Source: Ectobius pallidus
Lineage: Eukaryota > Arthropoda > Insecta > Blattodea > Ectobiidae
NCBI GenBank assembly: GCA_964059195.1
Contig: CAXKWD010000007.1
Span: 152,231,269 to 152,295,268 of the forward strand
Direction of reading: 5' to 3'
Length of the DNA stretch: 64,000 nt
In this document: piece by piece, positions 10,624 to 21,724 of the stretch
Layout: each line of letters begins with the position of its first letter
Position numbering within the stretch: the first letter of the stretch is position 1
The notes under the pieces: model-generated
The model's database searches: none
Seen by the model: only the letters and a program-made list of their open reading frames with translations
What the model was told of the DNA's origin: nothing
Position numbers and translations under genes: made by a program

Positions 10624-10744
10624 AAAAAAAAATAATTACAATATTATAACAGAAATACAAACAAAATACCTCATGTTAAAAATTTAAAAATTTACAATTG
10701 AGAATGAATAATGGAAAACGAAGTGAATAAATTAATGAGTAACC

Positions 10745-10860
10745 TTAATTTAATTCCCTCGCCTACTGTTATCAATCGGTTAATACTATCAGATTAGTTC
10801 GCGTCCCGCATTGATCACAATAAGCCGCGTGCACTGTACATTGCATTATCACTAGTTTTA
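10745..10860. repeat. dispersed repeat R2, copy 1
   Basis: About 100 bp (TTTAATTCC-TCG-CTACTGTT, ATCAATCGGTTAATA-TATCA, CACAATAAG, GCGTGC-CTGTA) match 54890-55000 at about 85% by eye. Class unknown. Confidence 0.55.
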
Positions 10861-11327
10861 AAAAGGCAGGGGCGTATCGAATTAACGGATGCAGGCAATA
10901 TCTCTCACACAATGTGGCGAGGAACAAAAGAGCGCTCCAGACCGTATCTCAGCAACTCTATCCCTCTGTGGTGATAACCATGCATAGCTTGTACTTTAGA
11001 CCACAGATAAGCAAGTTTGTTGCGGTAAACTTTTCCCCCATCGGCATATTTATGTGATGGCAGACTGCGTACGCAAGGAATCTACTTAAGTGAGAACCTT
11101 TCTCAGTTTACCTTGAACCTAGTAATAAGATTTAGATACTCAGCTATATTAAACGTTCCTTCGCTACATAAAACTTTTTCTACAGTCGATATCCATCCAC
11201 TTACTCCATCCCTGACTACGTAATATGAACACAATTTGTGTAGGTCTTGCTAAACGAAACAAATGAAAAGAGAAGCTACTATGCGAATGTTTGTGGTGGG
11301 ATCCTAGTTAGGGTCCTTTACTTAAAT
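10861..11327. other. unassigned DNA
   Basis: No recognisable gene, repeat end or RNA. Confidence 0.4.
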
Positions 11328-11335
11328 ATAATTAC

Positions 11336-12059
11336 TGGGGCAAGGCATTTGACGATTTTTGCATTTTTTTATATGAAGGTTAGAAGATAGCTCGAATGTA
11401 CGTAAGTGTGTATCACGAAATAATTGATTAAATAAGGGCAATTTATTTTTGCATTTTTTTCTTTATTTTTCATTTTTCATCATTTTCAAGAGAGAGGTGA
11501 TTTTTTGGCAATTTTTAGGTCATTTTCGGCATTTGTAGGTAATGTTTCACTGGAGGTAGAGAGGAGCTTTTCCATGTACAAATCGTTGCTTTCAAACAAC
11601 AGGCAATCGTTTTTATTTGTGAATTTCCGCCAAGTGTTCATAGTTCGTTAATTCAGGTTTATATTGTAAACACCAAAGTAGTTTGTCTTGTAGCAATAAA
11701 TAATTTTTTTCTTTCTCTTTAAATGGTACATATTTGCTATGGGCAATTTGATGGGCATGCCAGTTCAGAAAGAATGTCTTTTTCGCTAAGTATGTCCAAA
11801 TAGTAGCCTATTAATTAACTTTATACTACGAAAATAATCTTTATTTTAAAAAATGTGTGTTTTATAATGTAAATTCATATATAACCTACTGTCATCTATT
11901 AAATTGTTTTTATCAATTCATTACTTTAAAAAATAATTATAAATAATAGTGGTAAAGTTATTGGTATTTTTTAAATTTTGGGCCATTTCTCTCCTTTAGG
12001 TCATAAGTGCAATTTTTTTCCATTTTCACTATTTTATGGTCATTGAATGCCTTGTCCTA
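11336..12059. mobile_element. hAT-type MITE (TAGGGCAAGGCATTTAA family), copy 1
   Basis: The ends TGGGGCAAGGCATTTGACGA and TCATTGAATGCCTTGTCCTA are inverted and flanked by the 8-bp duplication ATAATTAC / ATAATTAT (11328-11335, 12060-12067; 7 of 8 equal). The interior is rich in 'TTTTTGCATTTTT' and 'TTTTTAGGTCATTTT' words and shares blocks with the inverted copy at 51434-52164. No transposase. Confidence 0.8.
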
Positions 12060-12152
12060 ATAATTATGTATCGAGGTCTTAATGAATATGTTCATAACAA
12101 GGGTGGTCGAGATATAAGCATTAAATTAAGCTACACCCTTGAGACATACGTA

Positions 12153-12484
12153 TTTTCTTAAAATTCAGCTGTATTTTATACTCCTTTTAGCTACGAGGCC
12201 ATATCAGGAGTTCAGGATCTGTGTCTATACAGTAGGGAAGGCCATGGGACTATAGATTGTCAATTATTTCTATTGTTAGTGTATTTTATGGAGTAAATTT
12301 AAATGGATATGATACAAGATGAAATGGTGAGGATGATTCATGGTATGTAAATATCCAATTCGGCGTTTGCCTTTAGACTGGGGAAACCGTGAAAAAAAAA
12401 AAAACCCATGTCTAATTGGGATTTGAATCTGGGACCTCCCGAATGCGAGTCTTAGACGTTACCATCTCGGTCACCTCGCTCGGT
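12153..12484 (-). mobile_element. SINE A (tRNA-derived), full-length copy on minus strand
   Basis: Read on the minus strand it starts ACCGAGCGAGGTGACCGAGA (A-box region) and has a B-box-like block (GGATTTGAATCTGGG on the plus strand gives CCCAGATTCAAATCC). After this come 'ATGGGTTTTTTTTTTT', 'GGATATTTACATACCATGAA' and 'AAAGGAGTATAAAATACAGC', then a short A-rich tail. It is collinear with the plus copy at 31685-32034. Flanks 'TACGTATTTTCTTA' and 'TACACGTAATTTTATTA' may be a decayed target duplication. Confidence 0.85.
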
Positions 12485-13719
12485 ACACGTAATTTTATTA
12501 TTTATTTATTTATTCCTAAGAGAATATGTAATTTTGAAGCATTAATTTATTGCTGTAAAATGTGAATCGTAAATATTCTACATTTAACATGAGTGTCTTT
12601 TTTCTCTTGTAGGAGACAAATTTCTCTCGCTCCAGAGGCAATTTAAGATTTTTTTTTTTTTTTAGTTGGGAAGGCAATTTACTATTCTCGACAGGTATAA
12701 ACGATCGATCATAAAGTCACAGATTTGGAATTCTTAGTCAGACAGCATGTAGCATGCGGACCATACTTTGCACATCATTGAACCAGTTAAACGGTTTAGA
12801 AGTGGTGTTATAGAATCGTATATCTTAGTCCGTCGTTCGGGTTTAGTTTCCCACTCTACTGGATTTCCACACGCGATGTTCGGCGTTGGTATGCGGGCTC
12901 TGGCTTGCAGACCAACACTCCCATTGGCTGCCAACGACCTTGCATGTCATTGGTCTGTTCCATACGGTCCTGCAACCTCTACATAAAGCTAAATAATGCA
13001 AAACACTAACCACATTAGTTAAGTGCGCGAGCGGAGGCGGCAGCCGAAGCGAAGCTCCCTTGCATTTTCGAATAATGTACGATACACTGTTTGTCGGTTT
13101 CGAAAATGTGGCATATTATATCTTCCGGAGATTTGTCTGACCCTTATCATGTTGGCAGTTGATTCCAGCACCACGTGACCCATCGGATTCTTCCCAGCAT
13201 GCACTGCGCTGTCTCTAGCAGCTGATTCTGTATTATTGTGATTCCTTTCTGAGCGCCATTTTAGGTTAGTTTTTTGTGAACTTCTTACCGATTTTACCCA
13301 TATGTAAAATATTCTTAGAAACAAAATGTGCCTATATATGGATTATAAAACTTGTAAAAAAAGAAATTAACGAATCCAGTAGAATGGGAAACTAACCCCC
13401 GTCGTTCTGTTAAATATGCCATGCAGCATCAAAGGATAATCTCTCTGTATCATTCGTGTTTTTAAGGGTATGTTTTATCTTTCAGAAAAAGCTTTTACAA
13501 AGATCAAAGTAAAGAGATCTAATTATTTTGTTTTCCTTGTTTCACTTCCCTAAGTTGCAGATCATTTACATTGCAGCATTAAACGTTAAAATTTACATTT
13601 CATTTTCCAGTATGATATTTATCCATAGGCTACAAGAAATGCAGAAAAGAGTAAAAATATAGATTCTGGTTCCCATTAGATCTGTGAGTTAAAATTTCCT
13701 AACCCTTACATGCATGAGA
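12485..13719. other. unassigned DNA
   Basis: Open frames at 12734-12986 and 13019-13324 (both strands) have no family resemblance I recognise. The 12810-13250 part is less AT-rich than average. A run of T at about 12651-12663 is the only simple tract. No transposon ends found. Confidence 0.35.
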
Positions 13720-13830
13720 CTCATTTTCTCACACATTTCATAAATCCCTATCGGACTGCAAAGAAAACATTTAAGAATGTGATTAGTCTCATAGTTTATT
13801 TCTTGTACCTTATCCTGTAAATTTTCTATC
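13720..13830 (+). repeat. dispersed ~100-bp core repeat K, copy 1
   Basis: Shares TTTCTCACACA, CGGACTGCAAAGAAAACA, GATTAGT, 'AGTTTATTTCTTGT-CCTTAT' and 'CTGTAAATTT' with copies at 49095-49190 (+), 22351-22462 (-) and 59286-59395 (-). The four copies begin and end at about the same places but their flanks are unrelated. Confidence 0.65.
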
Positions 13831-13980
13831 CAGTTTTTCGCCGTTATTTTATTACAAATTTAAGACATCCTAATGTTTCCTATAGAATACTTTATGCATT
13901 TAAGGGTTTGCCATTGTCACTGGATCTTAAAACACCGACTTCCTTATCAGAGACCATGATTGTTACAATTTTTATGCCTG

Positions 13981-14547
13981 CTATACCCTTAGCAACCAGG
14001 GAAGGCGGTTGAGGCCAGGTAGGTTCCTTCACTCGCTAGCAGCCTCACATTTACAAGCAGAGGGAATTAGGACCAACCGTAATTTCCTCCCCATGAGTCA
14101 CCTAGTCTACTTCAATCAGTCAATTTAGATTTTTTTAATATGTCATTTTATCTTAAAATGTTTGTTATATATCAATTCTACACATAATTACAAGAAAAAT
14201 GACACCAAACAATGTATAATTTACTTTAATAGGAACATAGAACTTGAAAGCAGTTTTCTCGTAACTTTTATTTATGTATTTGTTATAAATGTTCCTATTA
14301 AAGTAAATTATACATTGTTTGGTGTCATTTTTATTGTAATTATGTGTAGAATTGATATATAACTAACATTTTATGATAAAATTACATATTAAAAAAATCT
14401 AAGATTGATTGATTGAAGTAGACTAGGTGACTCATGGGGAGGAAATTACGGTTGATCCTAATTCCCTCTGCTTGTACATGTGAGGGTGTTAGCGGGTGAA
14501 GGAACCTACCTGGCCTCAACCGCCTTCCCTGGTTGCTAAGGGTATAG
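13981..14547. mobile_element. palindromic (foldback) MITE with 258-bp arms
   Basis: The left arm 13981-14238 is the reverse complement of 14289-14547 at about 95% by eye, with a loop of only about 50 bp. The ends are CTATACCCTTAGCAACCAGG and its complement. The terminal TATA suggests a TA duplication, so it is probably a mariner-type foldback element. Transcription across it would give a near-perfect hairpin RNA. The 66-codon frame at 14162-14362 spans the loop and is fortuitous. Confidence 0.85.
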
Positions 14548-14661
14548 TTGGTTAAAATGCATTTTAATACAGAATTATGAAAATATATTTGAGTTTCGTT
14601 AAAGCAAATCTAAAGGTTGAATTGCTGCTGTTTTCTATTATCTTTCCTTCAATTTAACTTA

Positions 14662-14700
14662 CACAGGTAAAATGATTCGGCGTTGTTCATTAACGCCCTG
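14662..14700. repeat. orphan right end of mariner-type MITE M1
   Basis: ACACAGGTAAAATGATTCGG followed by CGTTGTTCATTAACGCCCTG and TA matches only the last 40 bp of the M1 family. No left end is nearby, so this is a truncated or deleted copy. Confidence 0.6.
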
Positions 14701-14831
14701 TATAGCAAGTATCGTAAAAAAAGGTATCATATAAAAGGCATCATAAAGGTATTTTGTGCGTCAAATTATACACATAGTCCTATCATGGTGAACAGTGAAA
14801 GCCATAATAAATTATGTTGAGAACTTCATGA

Positions 14832-15272
14832 TCCTCTCACGCAGCGGGCCCGGGTTCGATTCTTGGTAGGAACAAGTTACCTAGGTGAGGTTTTTCCGGG
14901 GTTTTCCCCTCACCTGTGAGATAAATGTCAGGTAACTTTAGGCCCTTGTGGTACCCGAATATCATCTGGCCGTCATTATCATCTTCATCCCCATCCTCGC
15001 TTTGTTCTGAATGAGTGTGTGTGTGTGTGAATGGTGTGTATCGTCCTATGTGTTCGTGTTGTCTCGGAGGTGGCCCCGGCATTGGGCTGATCACTCATCC
15101 GGGAGGCCCTCCATGTCCTTGTCTGGTCAAAAAAGTATGTATGTGATCCAAAGAGAATCCCTCTCCCGATATGTCGCGGCCCTGTAAGACCCGGGCGGCT
15201 TGGGTCGCTTAAATCCTAAAAGGGAGAGGTAAAACTACGACAAAGAAAGAAAGAAATAAATAAATAAATAAA
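14832..15272 (+). mobile_element. SINE C (tRNA-derived, GC-rich body), TSD present
   Basis: It starts inside the tRNA-like head at a good B box (GGGTTCGATTC), continues with AACAAGTTACCTAGGTGAGG, a GTTTTTCCGGGGTTTTCCCC block, a (TG)n tract, 'ATGTCGCGGCCCTGTAAGAC' and ends in (AAAT)n. The flanks are GAGAACTTCATGA (14819-14831) and GATAACTTCATGA (15273-15285), 12 of 13 equal. The A box is missing (5' truncation). The reverse 85-codon frame inside is not a gene. Confidence 0.85.
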
Positions 15273-15285
15273 GATAACTTCATGA

Positions 15286-15647
15286 ATACATTACAAAACT
15301 ATAAAAAGAGCACTTTGAATTAAACATTTATAACGGTTTTCTTTTAAATTATGCGCTATAATTGTTAAAGCAACTTTAAGTAATATGAGGGAATAAGGTA
15401 GATACTTATTATAAACCTGATATATAATTGTAACTAGGCCTACTAGTTTGTTTTCAAAATTCCATGCGGATATATAATAAATGACGTCATGTAAACAAAT
15501 GATAATATGGTACATTTGTAGATGTTTACGATGTTTATACGGTTTTAGACCATGATAAATGTTTTCTTTTCTCATGAACTGACACATTCTGTTTTACAGC
15601 CTCTACGTTTCCTTTAATGTTTGTAGTTACGTCATCCGTTTTGAAGG
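15286..15647. other. unassigned DNA
   Basis: Nothing recognisable. The 98-codon reverse frame at 15291-15587 has no family resemblance. Confidence 0.4.
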
Positions 15648-16349
15648 AAAAATCCCTTTAGGCAGGCCTACAGGCGGAGGTAGATTTCGAAGTGCTTTTG
15701 GTTTAATTTACTGTCGCTGCATAGCACTCTTCTTCTTTAGCCTTGGCATGGTAAACCTGCAGTAATAAGAACTGAATTCGGTAAAGAGGAAGAGCCTACA
15801 ATCATTTGTTTTGACAACAAGAATAGGATATAATATTCTGGGAGGCCGTGCGCAAGATCAGCAATGAATAAAATTAGCAAAGCCGCTAAACAAGACAAAA
15901 TTATGATATTATAATAATTCTTTTAAGTGTTATTATTTTCAAACATTAAAATCTCGCGTAATATGAGAGCTATCAAGAAACTATTTATTGATTTGTAGAG
16001 TACTCATCAAGAGCTTTTCAACGATACCCCACAAGACGTGGTTTCAAAAGTTTCGAATTTTCATCCCCCACCCCCACCCCCACCCTCACTCGAACCCCCG
16101 AATCGTTGGTGTCACTGTGAACTCCATAGGGAGTACTCTAATTTATTCAAACAAAGTTTCCCTCTATACTTCATAGGGGCCGAGATATACATTTTTAAAA
16201 ATTTCAACCCCCTCCCCCGACCACCCCCTTGGGCCGATTTTGCCCATTAACGAACTTGTCCGAACTATTGGGCCTAGAAATAACATAATAAAATTTGGTT
16301 CAAATATCTTCAAAATTACGGCCGCTATCGTGTAAAGATATATATAAAT

Positions 16350-16384
<35 letters not shown>

Positions 16385-16506
16385 AATATCACAAAATTTT
16401 TTTTTGAACGGGCGGTGGTTTCGTACTTAGGGGAGCATGAAACGTAAAGATATGAAAGAATTTTTCGAAAATCATAAAGTGGTATCCATTGCAATAGGTA
16501 GATTTT
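15648..16506 (+). repeat. unclassified interspersed repeat U1, copy 2
   Basis: Collinear with 6876-7568. It carries an extra segment at about 15795-15935 that copy 1 lacks. At the site of copy 1's T tract there is a (TA)n microsatellite (about 16337-16388) and a T9 run. Both copies keep the C-rich patch (here 16065-16090) and the phrase 'AACGAACTTGTCCGAACTAT'. No coding capacity or TIR is evident. Confidence 0.65.
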
Positions 16507-17029
16507 TCTTCGAAAATCTACCTAATAGTGTTGTTTATCTGAAAGTTTTTAAACGACCATTAAAATAATGTTACATCACAAGGAAAAAGTATAACGAAAG
16601 AAACTCGAACTAAACAGAAGGCCATGGAGAAAAAAAAATATGGCGAAAAGATTGGTTGCACTTGGATCAGTTAATTTGTTTACTCCGAGTAATATGGCAG
16701 TGCAAGGAATGAAAATAGCGTTGCCAAGGAAATGTGGGGAATAGATTAGGAGGCCGAGACGTGAAGTTTATTGTTGTTTTCAAGGCCACAAACACGCTTT
16801 AAACAGGTTCATAATGTCACGTGTCGCCATATTTCCGGCTGTGCTGATAATTTATACATCTGATCGCACCCTATTCATGCTTTTCGGCAGTAGAGAACAG
16901 TGCATTAGGCCTATTTATAATTCTGGTCAATTCGAATTCGGGTATTGTAAACAGCACACAGCTTTCTTTTTAGACCACAACGTTTTGATGTATGACATGG
17001 GCTATGACATTAATGGGATTCACGCTAGA
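16507..17029. other. unassigned DNA with chance open frame
   Basis: A 133-codon plus frame (16814-17215) runs through this gap into the next LINE tail. It shows no family resemblance, and its second half is translated repeat. Confidence 0.35.
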
Positions 17030-17135
17030 TTACAATTACAATTTACAATTTATTACTCCAAAGTACACGAAAAATATATACAAAAGTTGATACACCCCCC
17101 GAAGAAGCAGAGCTTGTGTTCGGGGGTGGTAATAA
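17030..17135 (-). mobile_element. LINE 3' tail with terminal hairpin (minus)
   Basis: An A/T-rich tract with TTACAATTACAATTTACA leads to the stem-loop ACCCCCCGAA...TTCGGGGGTG at about 17093-17128, with GCTTGTG in the loop. Same architecture as 10073-10102, 36807-36840 and 46483-46517. Confidence 0.5.
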
Positions 17136-17215
17136 TTATGGATGGATTAATGGATGGATTAATAATCATGCTAGTTTCCACAAAATATTCTCCCAATTTT
17201 AATATCTGTTATTAA

Positions 17216-17645
17216 TGGCCGGTTTCTATAAACTCGCGAATTACCTATGGGTAAATTATCCAATGGACAGAATTTACACAAAAATAACACCACACCAACA
17301 CAAATAATTTAAAGATAGCAATCACATACACTTGTGGCGAGTTTCTAGATAAATGTCCTCTGGGTAAATATGAAAATGGCAGAAAAAATGTTCCTACAAA
17401 CTCGGGCTAGATCTTTCCAAGGGTAAATCTTCGGGTTAATTTATCCTTTCATGGATGGCTGGATAAAATTTAACCTTTCATAGGATCAATAGTAATATTT
17501 AAACAATGAGAATCAAAGCCTTCTGAATTAAATTAACTGTACAACTCCAAGGCCTTGCTCATTATATCATTGTAGGTTAAATGGAACTAATTTGTCCATG
17601 GATAATTTACCCATAGGTAATTCACTAGTTTGTAGAAACCGGGCA
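17216..17645 (+). mobile_element. Harbinger-like MITE family H, copy 1
   Basis: 430 bp with ~45-bp terminal inverted repeats (TGGCCGGTTTCTATAAACTC and the complement of GTTTGTAGAAACCGGGCA). It is flanked by TAA on both sides. A 3-bp TAA/TTA duplication is the hallmark of PIF/Harbinger. The interior has no transposase. Near-identical copies are at 36401-37263, 52914-53344 and 63184-63607. Confidence 0.85.
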
Positions 17646-17762
17646 TAAGTGCCAGAATGTTACTATGAGATTGTGTGCCTGTCTGTCTGTCTGTCCGTCC
17701 GTGTGTCTGTACGCGCGATAACTCAAATAAGCTTTATCGGATTTTCATGAAATTTGATGTAC

Positions 17763-17828
17763 GCATTTATAACGTCAATGGGAAGAAGGATATTAATTTT
17801 GGACCAATTGGTTGACCGGTACCGGAAT
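17763..17828 (+). repeat. dispersed repeat fragment paired with 4296-4362
   Basis: See 4296-4362 for the shared blocks. It follows a (TCTG)n tract at about 17679-17705 and a 'CGATAACTCAAATAAGC' phrase. Confidence 0.5.
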
Positions 17829-19495
17829 AATGCTCAATTTAGTGCCTATTTTATGGTAATATATTAGAAAGAATTTATCAAGTACAAATCAGTTATCATT
17901 GCAACATATTGTTTTACAGTGTTCATATACGGCTTTGGAAGTTGCAATTCAGTTAGCTTTGACAAATAACAGTACCCACATATTCCTTCACATATGCTTA
18001 TCAAACTTTTTTCTTCCGTAAGCCCTGCTAAATGAATCGATCTGGATTCAGCACTCCAGCACTCTATGGGGTTTCCTCTTCTTCTTTTACCTTCTACTTT
18101 CCAATCAAAAATTTTCTTGGGTATTCTATGTGAGTATTGAATTCATGGCCTCCCGAACGTGAGTCCAAGACGCTACCGCATAGGCCACTTCACTCTGTTA
18201 TACATTTCTCCTGAAAACAGTTTTCAGTTACTGTGAAAAATTGATATGGTCCTTTCTCCACCTATCGATTCATTTGCTTGTAAGTCCAGCCGTAATGCAG
18301 ACTGGTGTGCGGGTAGCAGCATTGGAAGGGGATGCGCACCTAAGCGAAATGAAACGAGCGTGGAAATCAGTTCACTTGCAATTAGTGTCGCCATGTTCAT
18401 TTTATCCGTCATTATCATGCATAACCTAGGGGGCTGTTAAACCACACTTTTAATAGACACTGCGAAACTATTAGTATTTGCAGAACGATTATTACTTAGT
18501 GTTCAGTATCCGATAGATCACTAGTAGCCTGTGATCAGGTATACACAGGTATACACCGTATACCCCCAGCGTAACATTACTCGTTAGCGTATATCTTATG
18601 TTTTATTTAGTATATCTTCTGCACACTGCCTTCTAAACTGTATTACTCGTGTATACACTGCCTGTCCTATACGGCTGATTTAGCGTACTCGGCGACATTA
18701 CAGATGGCAGCACTTTTCACACCCAGATTGCTTCTTGTTTTTTGCTACGACATTGTTGATTATGTAGTGCTGTCTCGTAATATAGCATAAACTGAATGTT
18801 TAAACTTGTATTATTCTAGGTACCGGTACTTAATTGCTTTGAATAAAATTTTGTAAAATAATAATTATAAAATTTACTATCAATACGTCTAATTAATTTA
18901 TATTTATTTTAATTATTGCTCCAAAATTCCATTTCAAGGTAAGTGTCATATACTGGAATAATATTATGTTCTAAACAAATAACACAAGTATCTGTGTCTG
19001 TTTATTGCTTATTTTGACGCAGCAAACGCATAGAAGCAATGTACGGTAATGTATAGGGCAATGCCTTCTAGACTCTATTACTCGTGTATTCTCGAGACGG
19101 CGGTTGTATAGGTGGCGGTGATTGCTGCATTCTGGGTGTGAACTGTGTCGCCTCTACTGGAGAAACTAGGCAATTGAGCAATTCTCTAAACTCCATGTTA
19201 AAATAAAGCATAGGACAGGCAGTGTAATTCTCGAGACGGCGGTGCTTCTGCATTGGCAGCAGTCCACGAATTCGGTTAAAATACATTACATACACTAAAA
19301 TTTCCCTTAAACTTAAGGAAAACCCTGTGTATAATTTGGGACAGCGGCACTGTCTGTGAATTACGGCGATGTTCTGTAGGCTAGCTTATTTTGTTTTTTC
19401 TTTCTCTTTTGAGTTTAATCTCTACTTCCCCACGATTTATTTTGAGGGCATTTGAATTATTTGTGAAAGGGCTTAAGTCATAATGGTCGTGAATG
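17829..19495. other. unassigned DNA, local partial duplications
   Basis: A decayed SINE A head lies at 18128-18200. The phrase 'GCCTTCTA-ACT-TATTACTCGTGTAT' occurs at about 18629 and 19062, so a local duplication is present. Overlapping open frames at 18224-18440 show no family resemblance. Confidence 0.35.
18128..18200 (-). repeat. decayed SINE A tRNA-like head
   Basis: On the minus strand 'AGTGGCCTATGCGGTAGCGT' then 'CTTGGACTCACGTTCGGGAG' resembles the SINE A head (GAGGTGGCCGAGATGGTAAC, then GTCTTGAACTCGCATTCGGG). The body is not preserved. Confidence 0.45.
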
Positions 19496-19503
19496 GTTAT
19501 GAC

Positions 19504-20268
19504 CAGGGCCCGGATTCTGATGACCTAAAATTGTTTGAAAAATGACCTATAAAATGACCCTAAATTTTAAAGAAAATGACTTAATAATTATAAAAAATGA
19601 CCTAAAACTGATATTTTATTAATAAAAAAGTATTATTGTACACACAAAGTTATAGACTAGTTTGTACATAATTGTAAAAACTGTAAAGAACTGTAATGTT
19701 GTGAATGTACTTTTTCACGGAAATTTATACTGGCACTGAGTAGTCAAAATTCGGCACATCCTTTTGTAGTCTGCCGGATTATATTGTTGTTTATTGAGGG
19801 TAAACAGTAGTTTGCACTCTCAAATCCAAGCAGGTGGCAGACTCTGGTGCCAAGTCAATCTAATAACAATAGTAATATAATACAAAATTTTGGCGTTTCT
19901 TTGATTCTCACTTCCGACTGAGACATGTCAACACTTTAACGCCGAATTTTCTCTTCTTGCATTAAACAAACAACACTTCGGAAAAAAACGCTAATACACT
20001 CAATGTAAATACATGAAAATGACTAAAGAAGGAAGCAAATGACACGAAAATGACTAAATAAGGAAGCAAATGACATAAAAATGACAAAATAATGACCTAA
20101 AATTGAAATAAATGCCCTAAAAATATAAAATTGCATAAAATGACCTAAAATGACCTAATAAAAATACATTTCTATAATCTAGAGGCCATGATTAGGATTT
20201 ATCCACAAGGTGGCAATGTCTATGCAGCATCAATAAAAAGATGACATGTCATTAGAATCCGGGCCCTG
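19504..20268. mobile_element. hAT-type MITE (CAGGGCCCGGATT family), copy 1
   Basis: Ends CAGGGCCCGGATTCTGATGA and TCATTAGAATCCGGGCCCTG, with a perfect 8-bp duplication GTTATGAC (19496-19503 and 20269-20276). The parts next to the ends are made of reiterated AAAATGACCTAAAA words. No transposase. Sister copies are at 28369-28960 and 56011-57812. Confidence 0.9.
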
Positions 20269-20279
20269 GTTATGACTTA

Positions 20280-21171
20280 TCTATATTAATAAAAGGAAGT
20301 GTCTGTTCTCCTCCGTCTGTCTGTCTGTCCTCCGTCTGTCTGTCCGCGATGCCCAGCGAAATCTACTCAACGCAGAGATCTGAAATTTTATACATAGGCG
20401 GACTAAAGGGTCGGAATGTGCACCTCGAAGCCGGAATTTTAATTTTCGCTTTCGTTCGTGAGTTATGAGTGAAAAACGGGCAGAAAACGTGTATTTATTG
20501 CGTTTTCGAATCATGAGTTTTCAGTAATACAAACCAATTACACTAGGCTTTGGCTATTTTTGTCATACCTTCGACATAAAAGCATCGCGATCTCTTGAAT
20601 GTTGTAGCTCACGCTGGTCGATTCATTTGTTTTTAATGTCAAGGCACGCAAACATAATATGAAATATTATTATTATAGGGATAATCAATATTAGCCTAAA
20701 TATGGTCAAACTGGCAGAAAACGTGATTTTAGCGCTGTCGAAGCATCAGATTTCAGTAATACATTTCAATGTCAAATCAATTGCAGTTGGCTTTGGCTAT
20801 TTTTGTCATATCGTGGTAATAAAAGCATCGCGATCGCTAGAATGTTGTAAGCCCACGCTGGTCGATTCATTTGTTTAGAATGTCAAGGCCCGTAGTAGAC
20901 ATATGAAATTTTCAACCTACACGGAAGAGGGATAATCAACATAGACCTAAATATGGTTAAACATCGTTCGATTTGGACGAAACTCACTATACAGGGATTC
21001 TCTGGGCCAAGGAACTCTAATCTGAGGTCGCTTTTACCAGGCGACGCTATCTAATCGTGACATGTAGTCCACGTGATTTAGGTGTTAATAAATATAATGA
21101 TTTAACTATTATGCTCTTAATTTTTAATTCTTGAAATAATTATCGCGGGCGAAGCCGCGGGCTCATGCTAG
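20280..21171 (+). mobile_element. non-autonomous Helitron, copy 1
   Basis: Starts TCTATATTAATAAAAGGAAG after an A, carries CTGT repeats near the 5' end, and ends with a GC hairpin (CGCGGGCGAAGCCGCGGG at about 21144-21161) and CATGCTAG before a T. A 5' TC, a hairpin 8-12 bp before a CTAG end and insertion between A and T are Helitron features. The element is 892 bp and encodes no Rep/helicase. The interior repeats two related blocks (about 20450-20680 and 20710-20940, both with 'AAAGCATCGCGATC'). Confidence 0.85.
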
Positions 21172-21184
21172 TGATATACTATAA

Positions 21185-21310
21185 TGAAATAGCTCTGATT
21201 AGTCACGGTAAGTAAATATCCAATCCGGCTTTTTTTTCCATGTGATCGGGGAAACCATCATTCACAAATAGGCAGGCCACATGTTTTGAACACGAGACCT
21301 TCCGTCTGCT
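21185..21310 (-). repeat. decayed SINE A fragment
   Basis: 'GTAAATATCCAATCCGGC', 'GGGGAAACCATC' and 'TTGAACACGAGACCT' parallel the minus-strand SINE A at 12330-12450. Both ends are lost. Confidence 0.45.
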
Positions 21311-21724
21311 CAATTGCCTTTTGGTTGATTTTACTTTAATTTACTCATTGTTGACATTACTGTAGAATAATAACGTTGGAACAAAGCCATGGGAAGAACA
21401 ATGCAGTCCCTCTGGGAAATAAAGAGACTTCTTTCTGTGTACTTAACTCTTGGACTCTAGAGGCCATCCTCTGGAGAGCAATTTCAAGTTCTTGCTGCCT
21501 CCCTGTAGACATTAAAGATACCTCCTTTATTTCTTCGTTCGTCTCATTTTTACCAACTAACAGCTACGTACCATACTAAAATAGAAACCTTTTAGCAGAT
21601 AGCTGTAGTTATTTTCTATGATAGTGTGTTTCCATCCATTTCCCGTTCATGCTATAATGGGGGAAAAACGAATTTCCAGTACTCAGTGCCGGCAACCTAA
21701 CTTACCTCACTACTTAACATCCTA

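Noticed and set aside
12153..12484. Possible tRNA gene on minus strand
   Set aside because: The A and B boxes are present, but the sequence continues into a SINE body with a second copy at 31685; there is no acceptor stem closure.
16814..17215. 133-codon plus frame as a host gene
   Set aside because: No recognised resemblance, and the second half is a translated LINE tail with its hairpin.
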